A DNA stretch of 64,000 nt from Chlorogloea sp. CCALA 695 (GCF_003003885.1 NZ_PVWN01000021.1:1-64000), one strand, 5' to 3'. Counted from the stretch's first letter, positions 7,949-18,183 are shown. Numbers and translations: made by a program. Notes: generated by a model not told the origin, from the sequence alone.

Positions 7949-8135
7949 GGTAGTTGCCCTTTAACGCTTTCTTTGCTTCAGTCTACAAGCAACCAAAAAA
8001 TTTTGGCTGTATCCATTTGTCTTAATTATCAGCTATTCGCAACCAAGCCTTAGTCACCTACAAGGTTTTGTAACCTTTTCAAGTGAAAAGCTTTTGTTTA
8101 AGTAGAGTCAAAAGTCTCGCAATTTACAGAGGCAG
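7949..8135. other. Intergenic region with two mutually exclusive hairpins
   Basis: Upstream of the RCK gene and before the GH57 remnant. AAGGTT/AACCTT (8062-8077) and CTTTTC/GAAAAG (8075-8090) share three bases, so only one hairpin can form fully at a time. The second is followed by CTTTTGTTT. No protein-coding signal is seen. A regulatory role is speculative. Confidence 0.35.
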
Positions 8136-8435
8136 GCGATCGCTTTTCTTAAGCAAAATAACCCAAATTTTCATGTCGATGGCGCTTCTTGGACTAACAA
8201 TTTAAGTTGGGTGAAGGGTTACGAAAATGTTTTAACTCCTATAAATCAACTTAGCGCTTTGTTTCACCAAAAGGTAGATCCGGCAAATACCCAGTCATCT
8301 AACTATTGTCAAGCGTTGCTACACAATCTTTTATTACAAACCAGTTGTTTTCGTTATTGAGGACAAGGCGTGTGGACAGATTACGCGCGAGAAATTTACA
8401 GACGCGGTGAAAAGATATTGACAGATAATTTTTAG
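8136..8435 (+). pseudogene. Truncated, decayed copy of the 3' end of the GH57 gene
   Basis: The 300 bases align without gaps to 4802-5101. I count 18 differences by eye (about 94 percent identity). Fourteen are synonymous codon changes and one swaps stop codons (TAA to TAG). Two are missense (Met to Ile, Arg to Cys) and one turns Trp (TGG) into TGA. No start or upstream GH57 sequence is present, so the fragment is not expressed as a protein of this family. The synonymous bias suggests the copy diverged while still under coding constraint and decayed later. Confidence 0.92.
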
Positions 8436-8726
8436 TAGTAAGCGATCGCCTCCAAGAGGCGATGAGCGTTAGCAGCGCTTTTCAGTAAATAAACTTTTTC
8501 AACTAAGCTAATTAAATCTGACTGGGCAATCAAAGCTATGTAGATTTATTTTATTACTGGTGGGAATTACAGAATTCTACTGAAACAATCCCCCAAGTTC
8601 AAAGCGGTTTAAATAATTTTGCGGCAGGGCGATCGCGCTTTTTTAGTGTTTAGTATCAGCAAGCAAATTTAGTGTTTAGATATACTGTATTTATTGAAGT
8701 TTACTTTGCCAGGAAACCTCGAAAAC
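8436..8726. other. Intergenic region before the VapBC-like pair
   Basis: AT-rich with two HIP1-containing segments (8442-8450 and 8627-8636) and a direct repeat of TTAGTGTTTA (about 8644 and 8670). No convincing ORF or RNA gene is seen. The promoter of the downstream toxin-antitoxin pair is expected near 8660-8700 (TATACTGTAT-like), but this is weak. Confidence 0.3.
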
Positions 8727-8936
8727 ATGACAGATCGAGAGCAATTGATTCAGGAACTCGAACAGGCTCCTGACGAGCTAGTACAAACAATGCTAGATTT
8801 TTTACATCGGATTAAGGCTGTACGCAAAAGTCATCCTCTTAGAAAGTTTGTAGGAATTTTAAGTGACTCAGAGGCAGAAGAACTACAACAAGCGATCGCC
8901 AAAGATTGTCGGCGGGTAGATTTGAATGAGTGGTGA
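8727..8936 (+). CDS. VapB-type antitoxin candidate
   Basis: About 69 residues from ATG 8727 (MTDREQLIQELEQAPDELV), with AGGAA about 11 bases upstream. A TTG at 8694 would add 11 residues. It is mostly helical and acidic at the start, with LDFLHRIKA and a C-terminal KFVGILSDSEAEELQQAI segment, typical of small cyanobacterial antitoxins paired with PIN toxins. It overlaps the PIN gene by 11 bases, consistent with coupled translation. It would neutralise the toxin and likely autorepress the operon. The DNA-binding fold is not recognisable by eye. Confidence 0.7.
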   Translation: MTDREQLIQELEQAPDELVQTMLDFLHRIKAVRKSHPLRKFVGILSDSEAEELQQAIAKDCRRVDLNEW

Positions 8937-9315
8937 GATTGCCCTAGATACTTCTGTTGCGGTTCGTTTTTTGAATGGAGACACAGTAATTACTGAAAGA
9001 GTATTGGCATTACCAGAAATAGTTTTGCCAATCGTTGTTGTCGGAGAATTGTTATTTGGTGCGGAAAACTCTACACGTCCCTTGCAAAATTTGCCTCGAT
9101 ATCTGGAGTTTATATCAGCTTGCGTCGCTATACCATTAGGAAGAGAAACCGCAACAACCTATGCTCGAACCCGTTTAGCATTGAAGCGTAAGGGGCGACC
9201 AATTCCCATGAATGATGTATGGATCGCCGCGCAGTGCATGGAACATGGTTGGATATTGGTGACAGATGATAGTGACTTTGATTATGTTGATGGCTTGATG
9301 TTAGAACACTGGTAG
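8926..9315 (+). CDS. vapC: VapC-family PIN-domain ribonuclease toxin
   Basis: 129 residues, PIN domain throughout. Acidic metal-binding residues are in place: Asp8 (IALDTSVAVRF), Glu41 (VVVGELLFGA), Asp97 (PMNDVWIAA) and Asp114/115 (LVTDDSDFDYV). VapC toxins are Mg2+-dependent RNases that cut tRNA or rRNA. The start overlaps the antitoxin stop, ATG lying 11 bases inside. All catalytic residues are intact, so the toxin is probably functional. Confidence 0.88.
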   Translation: MSGEIALDTSVAVRFLNGDTVITERVLALPEIVLPIVVVGELLFGAENSTRPLQNLPRYLEFISACVAIPLGRETATTYARTRLALKRKGRPIPMNDVWIAAQCMEHGWILVTDDSDFDYVDGLMLEHW

Positions 9316-9462
9316 CTAAGGTATACGGTAGCCAGTTAACAAGCTAAACGCGAACATCATGCTTCTGACTGAATAACATCTTTTGGTAAGAGTTTCTAAT
9401 AGTTTGAAGCCGTTGACTTACCGTTTGTGTAAAAATCTTATCCTCTTTTGCCTAACTAAGCA

Positions 9463-9491
9463 AACAAAAAGCGCCAGAATATTCTAGCGCT
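9463..9491 (-). terminator. Rho-independent terminator of the ATP synthase operon
   Basis: On the minus strand AGCGCTAGAATATTCTGGCGCT folds to a stem with nearly perfect pairing and is followed by TTTTTGTTTG. It lies 28 bases after the atpG stop. Confidence 0.85.
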
Positions 9492-9518
9492 CTTGACAAA
9501 TTTTAATTAATGTGTTAT

Positions 9519-10466
9519 TTAAGTTAATGCTTCCGCACCACCAACAACTTCTAGAATCTCTTGAGTAATCGCCGCTTGACGAGCTTTGTTGTAAGTCAAC
9601 GACAGGCTGCCAATTAGTTCTTTGGCGTTGTCACTGGCACTATTCATCGCCGTCATTCGGGCAGCTAGTTCGCTGGCTGCCGATTCTTGTAACGCTCTTA
9701 GTAGCTGGTTATTTAAGTACAAAGGCAACAAAGCATCAAGAATTTGTACCGGATCTTGCTCAAATAACATATCGCGGGGAAAAGGACGAGCTTCGGTAGT
9801 AACTCTTTGCCTTTCAACTTCAAACTCACCGCCGCGAGTTGTCAATCTAAAGATTTCATCATCCGCCGCCTCTAATCCTTGAGGATCTAAGGGTAGTAAA
9901 GTTTGAACTACGGGGCGAGAGCTAATCAACGAAACGAATTTAGTGTAAACCAATTCAATTCTGTCTACATTCTCAGATAAAAACAACGACAGCAGTTGAT
10001 CGGCAACATTAGACGCTTCTGCCGCCGTAGGAATTTGCTCTAAGCCCGTGTAAACGCCCTCAATAGGCTGGGTGCGGCGCTGGAAGTATTGCGAGGCTTT
10101 ACGACCAACTATGATGAACTTGTAGTTCCTGCCTTCAGCTTTGATTTCTTTAGCGCGATTTTCTGCTCTGCGGATAATATTGCTATTGTAACCGCCACAT
10201 AAACCGCGATCGCCTGAAATGACTAATAAGCCAACAGTTTCAACTGGACGCTGTTTAAAAAGTGGCAGATCCGCTTCTTCAAACTTTAAACGAGTTTGTA
10301 AACCAAATAATACTTGAGCCAAGCGATCAGCAAAAGGACGAGTTGCAATTACTTGCTGTTGCGCCCTCCGCACCTTAGCCGCCGCTACTAAGCGCATGGC
10401 TTCGGTAATTTTTTTGGTGTTTTTGACTGAATTGATGCGATCGCGAATTGCTTTGAGATTAGCCAT
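9519..10466 (-). CDS. atpG: ATP synthase gamma subunit
   Basis: 315 residues (also called atpC in cyanobacteria). It is the rotating central stalk of F1, coupling proton flow to catalysis on the cytoplasmic face of the thylakoid membrane. The N-terminus ([27 protein letters not shown]) and the C-terminus ([28 protein letters not shown]) are diagnostic coiled-coil helices. The extra segment around residues 195-235 ([18 protein letters not shown]) is the insertion of photosynthetic gamma subunits. It lacks the chloroplast redox cysteine pair. It is the last gene of the minus-strand atp operon, 63 bases after atpA, before a terminator. Confidence 0.98.
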   Translation of the reverse strand: MANLKAIRDRINSVKNTKKITEAMRLVAAAKVRRAQQQVIATRPFADRLAQVLFGLQTRLKFEEADLPLFKQRPVETVGLLVISGDRGLCGGYNSNIIRRAENRAKEIKAEGRNYKFIIVGRKASQYFQRRTQPIEGVYTGLEQIPTAAEASNVADQLLSLFLSENVDRIELVYTKFVSLISSRPVVQTLLPLDPQGLEAADDEIFRLTTRGGEFEVERQRVTTEARPFPRDMLFEQDPVQILDALLPLYLNNQLLRALQESAASELAARMTAMNSASDNAKELIGSLSLTYNKARQAAITQEILEVVGGAEALT

Positions 10467-10529
10467 ATTTTTATTACCTCTAATAGAAATCTAGCGATTA
10501 GCCATCTAACCGCTAAATTGCTAACAGCT

Positions 10530-12050
10530 TTATACCGATGCCATGAAGGTTTGCTTGTACTCGCTGATGGCTTCTTTTAAGAGCTTCTCAGCTTCATCAC
10601 CGAGCTTTTTCTCGCTGCGGAGCAAGTCGCCGTACTGGGCTTTGCTACTCTTGAGATAATCCCGCAGTCCTTGAGTGTAAGCAGCTATTTGGTCTACAGC
10701 AATGTCATCTAAATAGCCGTTGATTCCCGCGTACAGAATTGCTACTTGGTCGCCGACCGATAGGGGCGAGTATTGAGGCTGCTTGAGGAGTTCCTGCAAG
10801 CGCTTACCGCGTGATAGTTGATTTTGGGTTGCTTGGTCTAAATCTGACGCAAACTGAGCGAAAGCCGCCAAATCGTCGTACTGAGCTAGTTCTAGCTTGA
10901 TTTTTCCAGCTACTTGCTTCATTGCTTTAGTTTGAGCCGCCGAACCTACCCTTGATACTGAAATACCAGGGTTTACCGCCGGACGCAAGCCAGAGTTAAA
11001 CAAGTTGGAAGATAAAAAGATTTGTCCATCCGTAATCGAAATTACGTTAGTAGGAATGTAAGCCGATACGTCTCCAGCTTGAGTTTCGATAATTGGTAAC
11101 GCTGTCATGCTACCTTCACCGAGTTCGTTGCTCAATTTTGCTGCCCGTTCTAGCAAGCGAGAGTGGAGATAAAATACATCGCCTGGGTAAGCTTCCCGTC
11201 CTGGTGGACGACGTAGCAATAGCGACATCTGACGATAAGCTTGGGCTTGCTTGGAAAGATCGTCGTAAATAATTAAAGTTGCTTTGCCCTTATACATGAA
11301 GTATTCAGCCAAACTCGCGCCTGTATAAGGAGCTAAGTATTGCAAGGTAGCGGGAGCATTAGCATTAGCTGCTACAACGATGGTGTATTCCATCGCGCCT
11401 TTTTCTTGCAACACGTTGACAATATTGGCTACCGTAGAAGCTTTTTGTCCGATCGCTACATAAACACAAACTACATCTTCACCTTTTTGGTTAATAATTG
11501 TGTCGATGGCGATGGATGTTTTGCCAGTTTGGCGATCGCCAATAATCAATTCCCGTTGTCCGCGTCCTACAGGAATCATCGCATCAATCGCTGTAATCCC
11601 AGTTTGCATCGGTTCGTATACCGAGCGACGCTCAATAATTCCGGGTGCGCCGGATTCAATTAAACGGCTTTCTGTCGTCTGAATATCGCCTTTGCCATCA
11701 ATGGGACGAGCTAGAGCATCTACAACTCTACCAATCATTGCATCGCCAACAGGGACTTGAGCAATTTTTCCAGTAGCCTTAACGGTGCTACCTTCTTGAA
11801 TATCTCGCCCTTCGCTCATCAATACCGCGCCTACGTTGTCTTCTTCGAGGTTTAAGGCGATACCAATCGAGCCATCTTCAAATTCGAGTAATTCCCCAGC
11901 CATCGCTTTTTCTAAGCCATAGATCCGGGCAATACCGTCTCCTACTTGCAATACCGTACCAACGTTATCGACTTTAACATTTTGATCGTATTGCTCAATT
12001 TGCTGCTGGATAATGCTGCTAATTTCGTCGGGTCTAATACTAATAGCCAT
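10530..12050 (-). CDS. atpA: ATP synthase alpha subunit
   Basis: 506 residues, the usual length. It is the non-catalytic nucleotide-binding subunit of the F1 hexamer. The Walker A motif GDRQTGKTS is at residues 171-179, and [34 protein letters not shown] carries the family's conserved region, with the arginine finger in the SRVG segment. It is the seventh gene of the operon, 93 bases after atpH. The beta and epsilon genes are absent from this cluster, as is normal in cyanobacteria, where they form a separate operon. Confidence 0.99.
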   Translation of the reverse strand: MAISIRPDEISSIIQQQIEQYDQNVKVDNVGTVLQVGDGIARIYGLEKAMAGELLEFEDGSIGIALNLEEDNVGAVLMSEGRDIQEGSTVKATGKIAQVPVGDAMIGRVVDALARPIDGKGDIQTTESRLIESGAPGIIERRSVYEPMQTGITAIDAMIPVGRGQRELIIGDRQTGKTSIAIDTIINQKGEDVVCVYVAIGQKASTVANIVNVLQEKGAMEYTIVVAANANAPATLQYLAPYTGASLAEYFMYKGKATLIIYDDLSKQAQAYRQMSLLLRRPPGREAYPGDVFYLHSRLLERAAKLSNELGEGSMTALPIIETQAGDVSAYIPTNVISITDGQIFLSSNLFNSGLRPAVNPGISVSRVGSAAQTKAMKQVAGKIKLELAQYDDLAAFAQFASDLDQATQNQLSRGKRLQELLKQPQYSPLSVGDQVAILYAGINGYLDDIAVDQIAAYTQGLRDYLKSSKAQYGDLLRSEKKLGDEAEKLLKEAISEYKQTFMASV

Positions 12051-12143
12051 GTTTATCTTTTGTGATTTAGGATTGTTTGACTGTTAAAGGGGATTTAATT
12101 CCCGCTCAAATTGCCTTGAGCTAATCAAGGAATATTTAAAACC

Positions 12144-12704
12144 TTAACTAGCGCTAGTTAAGCTTAAAGACAAGCGGCGCAACTGACCTCGAAGACTAGC
12201 ATCAATTACCTGAGAGCCAACTTTAACAACTGCTCCAGCAATTAATTCTGTATCGAGTTTCATATCTAGCTCGACTTCGCGGGCATTAGTCATCGCTTTA
12301 ACTTTATCTTTAATCGATTGCTGTTGAGCTTCGCTTAATTCTATTGCCGAAATTACTTCAGCGAGAACTGTTTGATTTAGCTGACGCAAAAGATTCAAAT
12401 ACTGCTGACAAATGCCTTCTAACAGCACAATTCGCCGCCGATCTACGAGTATTCGCAAAAAGTTACGCAAATAAGGATGGACGCGATCGCCAATTACTTG
12501 CTCTAGTACGTGCTTTTTGTCTTGCTCTTTAACAAAAGGATTAGCTACAAAACTCTGTAACTGGTCGGAACTTTGGAGCAAGTTCAGTAAAGATCGGACA
12601 TCTTCGCCAATTTCCTCAGTAATATTTTGCGATTTTGCCGAAGACATTAGCGCCTGAGCGTAAGGCATTACTACTTCCGAATTTATACCGCTATTTCCTT
12701 TCAT
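12144..12704 (-). CDS. atpH: ATP synthase delta subunit
   Basis: 186 residues (atpD in older cyanobacterial usage). It links the F1 head to the b/b' peripheral stalk. Family features are the N-terminal six-helix domain (VVMPYAQALMSSAKSQ, then LLQSSDQLQSFVANPFV) and the C-terminal VKVGSQVIDASLRGQLRRLSLSL. Start and the upstream atpF stop share one base (12704), so translation is coupled. Confidence 0.97.
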   Translation of the reverse strand: MKGNSGINSEVVMPYAQALMSSAKSQNITEEIGEDVRSLLNLLQSSDQLQSFVANPFVKEQDKKHVLEQVIGDRVHPYLRNFLRILVDRRRIVLLEGICQQYLNLLRQLNQTVLAEVISAIELSEAQQQSIKDKVKAMTNAREVELDMKLDTELIAGAVVKVGSQVIDASLRGQLRRLSLSLTSAS

Positions 12705-13270
12705 TAGGCTTCACTCCCTAATAGCGCTATGCTACGGTCTAATAATTTTTGCTCGACGTTGCTGTCTACTCGCTGACGCAACTCTAATTCTACTTTCTGC
12801 AAAGCTTTGGCGACTACTTGGCGACGTAAATCGGCGATCGCTCTTTCGGTTTCCGTACTCAAGTCATTCGCCGCCATTTGTTTCATCTGCTCTACATCTT
12901 TGGCTGCTTGAGCTAAAATTGCTTCTTTGGCAATTTGGGCATTTTCTTCGGCAGTTTGGCGGATTCTTTGCGCCTCAGCTTGAGCTTGAGTTAGCTTTTG
13001 CTGCGCCTCCGACAAGGCTTTTGCTGATTCTTTGGCACTTTTTTCCGCCGCTTGAATTTCGGTTGTGATCGTGGCTTTGCGCTCTGTCAAAATCTTAGTC
13101 AACAGCCCCTTGCCAAAATAAACCAATGCCCCAATCAAAATTGCTAGATTAATGATATTTGTTTCAAAAATATCAAGATTTAGACCAAAACCGCCTTCTG
13201 CTTCTACTTCCGATGCGTGGGCAAAGCTTGCTTCGGCGGCGGTTAGTAAATAACTTCCGATTATACTCAT
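12704..13270 (-). CDS. atpF: ATP synthase subunit b
   Basis: 188 residues of the peripheral stalk. It has a short N-terminal extension, a single membrane helix (NIINLAILIGALVYFG, about residues 37-55) and then a long amphipathic helix rich in Ala, Lys, Gln and Glu that dimerises with b'. The gene lies between b' and delta, and its stop overlaps the start of atpH. Start is the ATG at 13270. Confidence 0.97.
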   Translation of the reverse strand: MSIIGSYLLTAAEASFAHASEVEAEGGFGLNLDIFETNIINLAILIGALVYFGKGLLTKILTERKATITTEIQAAEKSAKESAKALSEAQQKLTQAQAEAQRIRQTAEENAQIAKEAILAQAAKDVEQMKQMAANDLSTETERAIADLRRQVVAKALQKVELELRQRVDSNVEQKLLDRSIALLGSEA

Positions 13271-13332
13271 CTACAACTGCCCTGCTCGATTGCTAATAAA
13301 ATAAATTTTGTTGTTAGTGCGTGGCAATTGTT

Positions 13333-13758
13333 TTATCTAGCTGGCTCTAACAGTTTGTCCATAATTTGCCGACCTAGAGCATCTACTTGTTGCTCCAATG
13401 AGCGCATTGCTTCAGTCTTTTGCGCGTCTATTTCTTGTTGTGCTTGCTCTCTTTGGCTTTGAGCTTCTTTTTGAGCTTCAGCAACTTTTTGATTAGCAAT
13501 GGTTTGAGCTTCGTTTTGGGCAGTAGTAATGACTGATTGAGCCTGTTTCCGGGCTTCGTTTAACTGCTGCTTGTACTGGGCTGCCAATTGCTCGGTTTTA
13601 GCCAGGATTTCGCGGGCATCCGTTTTGCTGGTACGAATAAAATTTGTGCGCTCGTCCAATACTTTAGTAAGTGGCTTATAGAAAATTACGTTCAATACGG
13701 CTGCTAGAAGGAGAAATTGCAATGCCATTAACGGCAAAGTAGCGTCAAAATCAAACAT
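13333..13758 (-). CDS. atpF2: ATP synthase subunit b'
   Basis: 141 residues from ATG 13758 ([23 protein letters not shown]). A TTG at 13773 would add five residues but overlaps the ribosome site AAAGGGAAAA, so the ATG is preferred. One membrane helix is followed by a long Gln/Ala/Lys/Glu helix. The b/b' heterodimer is typical of photosynthetic ATP synthases. A 156-base gap with a palindromic hairpin separates it from atpE upstream, the widest gap in this part of the operon. Confidence 0.95.
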   Translation of the reverse strand: MFDFDATLPLMALQFLLLAAVLNVIFYKPLTKVLDERTNFIRTSKTDAREILAKTEQLAAQYKQQLNEARKQAQSVITTAQNEAQTIANQKVAEAQKEAQSQREQAQQEIDAQKTEAMRSLEQQVDALGRQIMDKLLEPAR

Positions 13759-13879
13759 TGTTTTCCCTTTCAACTAGAACAGCAGTTTTAATTACAGGCA
13801 ACATCATTCAACCTTTGATAAATTCAATAAACCCAATCGGGTAATTACCTTAATCGCTCGAAATTAACTGGCTTTTGGC

Positions 13880-13904
13880 TAGAGACGCGATTTCCACGTC
13901 TCTA
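13880..13904 (-). repeat. Palindromic repeat TAGAGACG...CGTCTCTA in the atpE-atpF2 spacer
   Basis: An 8-bp perfect stem with a 9-base loop, in the spacer right after the atpE stop. The same stem sequence, extended to 13 bp, occurs at 27643-27669, so it belongs to a dispersed intergenic palindrome family rather than being an operon-specific element. Confidence 0.7.
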
Positions 13905-13914
13905 AATTTGGCTC

Positions 13915-14193
<279 letters not shown>

Positions 14194-14246
14194 CTAAACA
14201 AGCGGTTAATTGATTGGTGGGGTAAGCGTGGAAATGACAAACTGTG

Positions 14247-15005
14247 TCAATGTCCTTCTTCTTCCCCACCATGCCCTTCTAGGGCTTCATGGATGTACGC
14301 GGCGGCTAGGGTAGCAAAAACCAGTGCTTGAATAGCGCTAGTAAATAAACCCAAAGCCATTACGGGCAGTGGTACAAACAAGGGAACAAGTAAAACCAAT
14401 ACTCCTACCACCAGTTCATCCGCCAAGATGTTACCAAATAAACGGAAGCTTAGGGAAAGAGGTTTGGTGAAATCTTCTAAAATGGCGATCGGTAGTAGTA
14501 TCGGTGTAGGTTCGATGTATTTTGTAAAATACCTCAAACCTTTTTTACTAAAACCCGCGTAAAAGTACGCCAAAGAAGTCAGTAAGGCTAAAGCTACTGT
14601 GGTATTGATATCGTTGGTGGGGGCGGCTAGTTCGCCTTCTGGAAGTCTAATCAACTTCCAGGGTATTAAAGCGCCTGACCAATTTGATACAAAAATGAAC
14701 AGAAATAAAGTTCCAATAAATGGAACCCAGGGACGGTATTCTTTTTCGCCGATTTGATTTTTTGCTAAATCCCGAATAAATTCTAGGGCATATTCCATAA
14801 AATTTTGGATGCCGCTAGGGATTCGTTGGATGTTTCGAGTTGCAGCAATTGAAACTATAACTAGAAGGGCAATTACAAACCACGACGTGAGAAAAACTTG
14901 TCCGTGAATTTTCAGACTGCCCAATTGCCAGTAGAAATGCTGACCGACTTCTAAGGCGGCGAGAAACTTATAGTTAAAGGCGTTTAACACACTGAGCATT
15001 TCCAT
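14247..15005 (-). CDS. atpB: ATP synthase subunit a
   Basis: 252 residues (atpI in some cyanobacterial annotations). It is the polytopic stator subunit providing the proton half-channels. The essential arginine is in [18 protein letters not shown]. The C-terminal helix [23 protein letters not shown] is typical. It ends with the acidic-His tail GGEEEGH. It stands 83 bases before atpE. Confidence 0.98.
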   Translation of the reverse strand: MEMLSVLNAFNYKFLAALEVGQHFYWQLGSLKIHGQVFLTSWFVIALLVIVSIAATRNIQRIPSGIQNFMEYALEFIRDLAKNQIGEKEYRPWVPFIGTLFLFIFVSNWSGALIPWKLIRLPEGELAAPTNDINTTVALALLTSLAYFYAGFSKKGLRYFTKYIEPTPILLPIAILEDFTKPLSLSFRLFGNILADELVVGVLVLLVPLFVPLPVMALGLFTSAIQALVFATLAAAYIHEALEGHGGEEEGH

Positions 15006-15065
15006 TGCGGAAGTTTACAATCCTAAGATATTAGGAGTTAACTTGCGATTTTTTCTCGATCTAAC

Positions 15066-15503
15066 TTATGAGTCAGGAGTCAAAACCGTGCGGAGAGTAT
15101 AAACGAGGAGCGTAGCTTTATAGGTCAGAAATCCCAAGAATACTGGCAAGATTTGCAATTGATTCCATTGACTTGCTAAAACTAGCAATCCAACTACCAA
15201 CGCCAATCTATTTTTATTAAACTTGGGGTTTTCTGCGCCAATTTGCTCGACGTTTTTACCCAACATTTTCAAGTAAACCACACCAGTGCATGACCCGATC
15301 AGATAATTTAGGGCAATGTTGAGTGAGTAAAAAATCCATACAGAAATAAAAATTATCCCGGTCAAAACCAAGGTAATTAGTAGCAACTCTTGGGAGAGTT
15401 GATAAAATTCCTGCATCGATTTTCCCGATTCTGAAGGGACAGAATCTGGCGGAGAATTTTCTTCTACTTCGGGTGTGGTTGTGGGTTCGTTTAGCAAGCT
15501 CAC
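15066..15503 (-). CDS. atp1: ATP synthase protein I (assembly factor)
   Basis: 145 residues, first gene of the operon. A hydrophilic Pro/Glu/Ser-rich N-terminus (residues 1-30) is followed by four hydrophobic segments ([66 protein letters not shown]). In the family this protein helps assemble the c-ring. Its place ahead of atpB is conserved in cyanobacteria. The operon promoter should lie in 15504-15592. Confidence 0.9.
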   Translation of the reverse strand: MSLLNEPTTTPEVEENSPPDSVPSESGKSMQEFYQLSQELLLITLVLTGIIFISVWIFYSLNIALNYLIGSCTGVVYLKMLGKNVEQIGAENPKFNKNRLALVVGLLVLASQWNQLQILPVFLGFLTYKATLLVYTLRTVLTPDS

Positions 15504-15592
15504 AGGACTCGCAAACCTTTTAAATAATTGGTTTGACTCGTTAGAGCCAGAAAATATCGTATCACGTCGCGGTAACGATTCTTAAAAAATAA

Positions 15593-16804
15593 TTAACTAG
15601 GCGTGAGCATAATTAGTTGCTGAGTAAGTAAACTTCTCACCTGATTTAACTCCAACGGTACTTGGGTCAAGATTTCGCCTACAGTTTTGGTTAAATTGCG
15701 AAGCCCGTAACCGGGCGTGCTTGCGCTATCGCACTGTTGCATAAACTCAAATTCTGGTTCTGATAAGTTGACAATTTGGTAATCGTAGTTAAATAAGCAC
15801 TTATTCTCCCAGCCTTCCATACAAGGATGACGTTCAGGAATTGCAGCTAAAAGCTTTTCATCGATAGACCAATCGTTTTTAGGTAAAGGCGCACGTCCTA
15901 AAAAGAATTCGTAATGAGCTACTTCGGGATCTAATAATTCAATTAAACGGAAAGTGGCGCGATCGCTTAACTTCTTTACTCTTTCCTGTAACGAAGGTTC
16001 TTTGCCCAAAAGTCGCTCTATTTGCCAGAACTTAGGATTAGAGAAGCCTAAAAAGTCCAATCCTGAAGCATCAATTAGTTCAAATAAAGTTTCAATATTG
16101 TAGTCAATCTCGTGGGGATGGACGTACATATCAGCAAAACATTCATCGCGCTGGTTTTCCATTGACCAACGCTCTTTTTCGCGCTTGACGATGCGGTTGT
16201 TTTCTGGTAGCGAGGCAAATAGTTTGCGCCCAACTTCTACACCGTCGCGGTAATCGCCTTTGTCATTTTGCAGCAGTGCGATCGCGCGTTGCATTAAACT
16301 AATTTCCCAGCGTCCCAACTCTCCATACACGAAAATGTGCATCAACCCACCGGGAGCTAACTTTTTAGCTAAAGCCTGAATCCCGCGAATGGGATCTTCT
16401 AAGTGGTGCAGTACACCAACAGAGTTAATTAAATCAAACTCTCCCTCAATCTGGTCTGCGTCGTATAAGCTTAATTGACGAAATTGAACGCGATCGGCTT
16501 TTGACCTTTGACAGCGCTCTTTAGCCACCGCTAAAGTACCTTCACTGATATCAATACCAACAACTTGAGCTTGGGGGTTTAAGTGTACTAAGTATTCTGT
16601 ACTTACACCCGAACCACAGCCAGCATCAAGAATGCGAATATCTTGTTTTTGGGGCTTTTGTCCGGTGCAGAAATTGTAAGCCGCTTGCCAATTCCAGCGC
16701 CAGTTATAACCCGGTGGCGGCTCATCTAGCAAGGGTTCGGGGGGAAATGGGTAAGTATCGTAGAGTTTGGCAACAGCAGCGCTAACGCTTTGAGGATCTG
16801 GCAT
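15593..16804 (-). CDS. Class I SAM-dependent methyltransferase
   Basis: 403 residues, cytosolic. Motif I ILDAGCGSG is at residues 58-66, followed by VVGIDIS (acidic motif) and FDLINSVGVLHHLEDP (motif IV). The N-terminus YDTYPFPPEP is typical of a cyanobacterial family annotated only as methyltransferase, and the C-terminal 150 residues have no evident fold. Its substrate is unknown. The last 40 residues contain an inserted 38-bp palindromic repeat (15697-15734) encoding CDSASTPGYGLRN, which may have altered the C-terminus. Confidence 0.85.
   Translation of the reverse strand: MPDPQSVSAAVAKLYDTYPFPPEPLLDEPPPGYNWRWNWQAAYNFCTGQKPQKQDIRILDAGCGSGVSTEYLVHLNPQAQVVGIDISEGTLAVAKERCQRSKADRVQFRQLSLYDADQIEGEFDLINSVGVLHHLEDPIRGIQALAKKLAPGGLMHIFVYGELGRWEISLMQRAIALLQNDKGDYRDGVEVGRKLFASLPENNRIVKREKERWSMENQRDECFADMYVHPHEIDYNIETLFELIDASGLDFLGFSNPKFWQIERLLGKEPSLQERVKKLSDRATFRLIELLDPEVAHYEFFLGRAPLPKNDWSIDEKLLAAIPERHPCMEGWENKCLFNYDYQIVNLSEPEFEFMQQCDSASTPGYGLRNLTKTVGEILTQVPLELNQVRSLLTQQLIMLTPS
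15697..15734. repeat. 38-bp dispersed palindromic repeat, copy 1 (inside methyltransferase gene)
   Basis: 36 of 38 bases are identical to 38304-38341. It contains the hairpin GCCCG-TAAC-CGGGC, and its outer arms TGCGA/TCGCA are inverted repeats. It lies in the coding sequence, read on the minus strand. Confidence 0.8.
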
Positions 16805-16870
16805 AGTAAGGAAAATTGCAGCATCCCGTAGTTTAACGAATGTCCGACTACTAAGGCTATTAATAAAATT

Positions 16871-18148
16871 ATGAGTAATCGTATTGTATTTGCTACTTAT
16901 GGCTCTTTAGGCGATTTGCATCCTTACATGGCGATCGCAGTGGAATTAAAGCAACGGGGTCATAGTGTGGCGATCGCTACAAGCGAGATTTATCGAGATC
17001 GAGTTGAAGCAGAAAATCTTGATTTTTACCCTGTCCGACCCGACTTGCCAGCTAAAAACACCGAGGAAGCTCAAGTAGCTATTAAGCAGGCTATGGACGA
17101 ACAAAAGGGAACAGAGTACGTCTTACGCCAGTTAATTTTGCCCTACTTGAAAGACAGCTACAACGATCTAGTGCAAGCTTTACCGGGTGCGGACTTACTT
17201 ATCACTAATCCTGCAAGTGTCGCGGGTGCTTTGATAGCTGAAAAAACGAGCATAAATTGGATTTCTACGGTATTAGCGCCAATTTCCTTTTTATCAGCCT
17301 ACGATCCGCCAGTCTTAGGAAATAACATTAGTCGCATTGAATTAGGGCTATTTTCTACTCCCATCAATAAATTACTAATGTATTTAGGCAAACTTAGTAT
17401 TTTTTCTTGGAGTTTACCCATACAAGAACTTCGGGCTGAATTAGGGTTATCACCAGCAAAAGATCCTTTTTTTCAAGACCAACATTCACCGGATTTAGTT
17501 CTAGCTTTATTTTCTCAAGTTTTTGCTCAACCTCAAACCGATTGGTACAAGAAAACTTCCGTTACTGGATTTCCCTTCTACGATCGCCAAGCCACAGAAC
17601 TATCGCCAGAATTATTAGAATTTATTGAATCCGGTTCGCCGCCGATTGTTTTTACTTTGGGTTCTGCGGCTGTAAATGATGCAGGTAGTTTTTACATTGA
17701 AAGTGCGCTCGCAGCTAAACAGTTAGGATGCCGTGCTGTATTGATAATTGGAGAGGATACGCGCAATCAACTACCAGAAAATTTATTATCAGCAGATATT
17801 GTTACTTTCAGCTACGCGCCATACTCTAAAATATTTCCCTACGCCTCAGTTATTGTACATCAAGGTGGAGTTGGCACAACCGCCGAAGCCTTAAGATCCG
17901 GTCGTCCTATGCTAGTTATGCCCTACAGTCACGATCAACCCGATAATGCTGCACGGGCAGAAAGGTTAGGTGTAGCCCGAACTATTAAGCGTAACAAGTA
18001 TCAGGCGATCGCTGTAGCATCCGAGTTAAAACAGTTATTGCACGAGCCAAAGTACGCTCAACAAGCAGCGTTAATAGGGCAGCAAATTCGCTCAGAGGAT
18101 GGGGTAAAGGTAGCGTGCGATCGCATTGAAGCGTATTTGAGTTTATGA
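16871..18148 (+). CDS. GT1-type glycosyltransferase (UGT/MGT fold)
   Basis: 425 residues, GT-B fold. The N-terminal acceptor domain begins FATYGSLGDLHPYMAIAVELKQRGH. The C-terminal donor domain carries FTLGSAAV and the signature HQGGVGTTAEALRSGRPMLVMPYSHDQPDNA, with His and Gln positions of the nucleotide-sugar site. Relatives glycosylate lipids, sterols, carotenoids or macrolides. The acceptor here is not predictable, though a carotenoid or glycolipid is plausible in this phylum. It is divergent from the methyltransferase gene (66 bases apart). Confidence 0.88.
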   Translation: MSNRIVFATYGSLGDLHPYMAIAVELKQRGHSVAIATSEIYRDRVEAENLDFYPVRPDLPAKNTEEAQVAIKQAMDEQKGTEYVLRQLILPYLKDSYNDLVQALPGADLLITNPASVAGALIAEKTSINWISTVLAPISFLSAYDPPVLGNNISRIELGLFSTPINKLLMYLGKLSIFSWSLPIQELRAELGLSPAKDPFFQDQHSPDLVLALFSQVFAQPQTDWYKKTSVTGFPFYDRQATELSPELLEFIESGSPPIVFTLGSAAVNDAGSFYIESALAAKQLGCRAVLIIGEDTRNQLPENLLSADIVTFSYAPYSKIFPYASVIVHQGGVGTTAEALRSGRPMLVMPYSHDQPDNAARAERLGVARTIKRNKYQAIAVASELKQLLHEPKYAQQAALIGQQIRSEDGVKVACDRIEAYLSL

Positions 18149-18183
18149 AGTGCGATCGCGCATTTAATCCGAGACTAACGCCA

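Noticed and set aside
8454-8480. GCGATGAGCGTTAGC-type motif as a second copy of the 38-bp repeat
   Set aside because: Shares only short GC words with 15697-15734, so it is not the same element.
9622-9882. Plus-strand ORF opposite atpG
   Set aside because: Lies wholly inside the conserved gamma-subunit gene on the other strand, with no ribosome site or recognisable protein motif.
11340-11682. Two plus-strand ORFs opposite atpA
   Set aside because: Shadow frames of the highly conserved alpha-subunit gene; codon usage follows the opposite strand.
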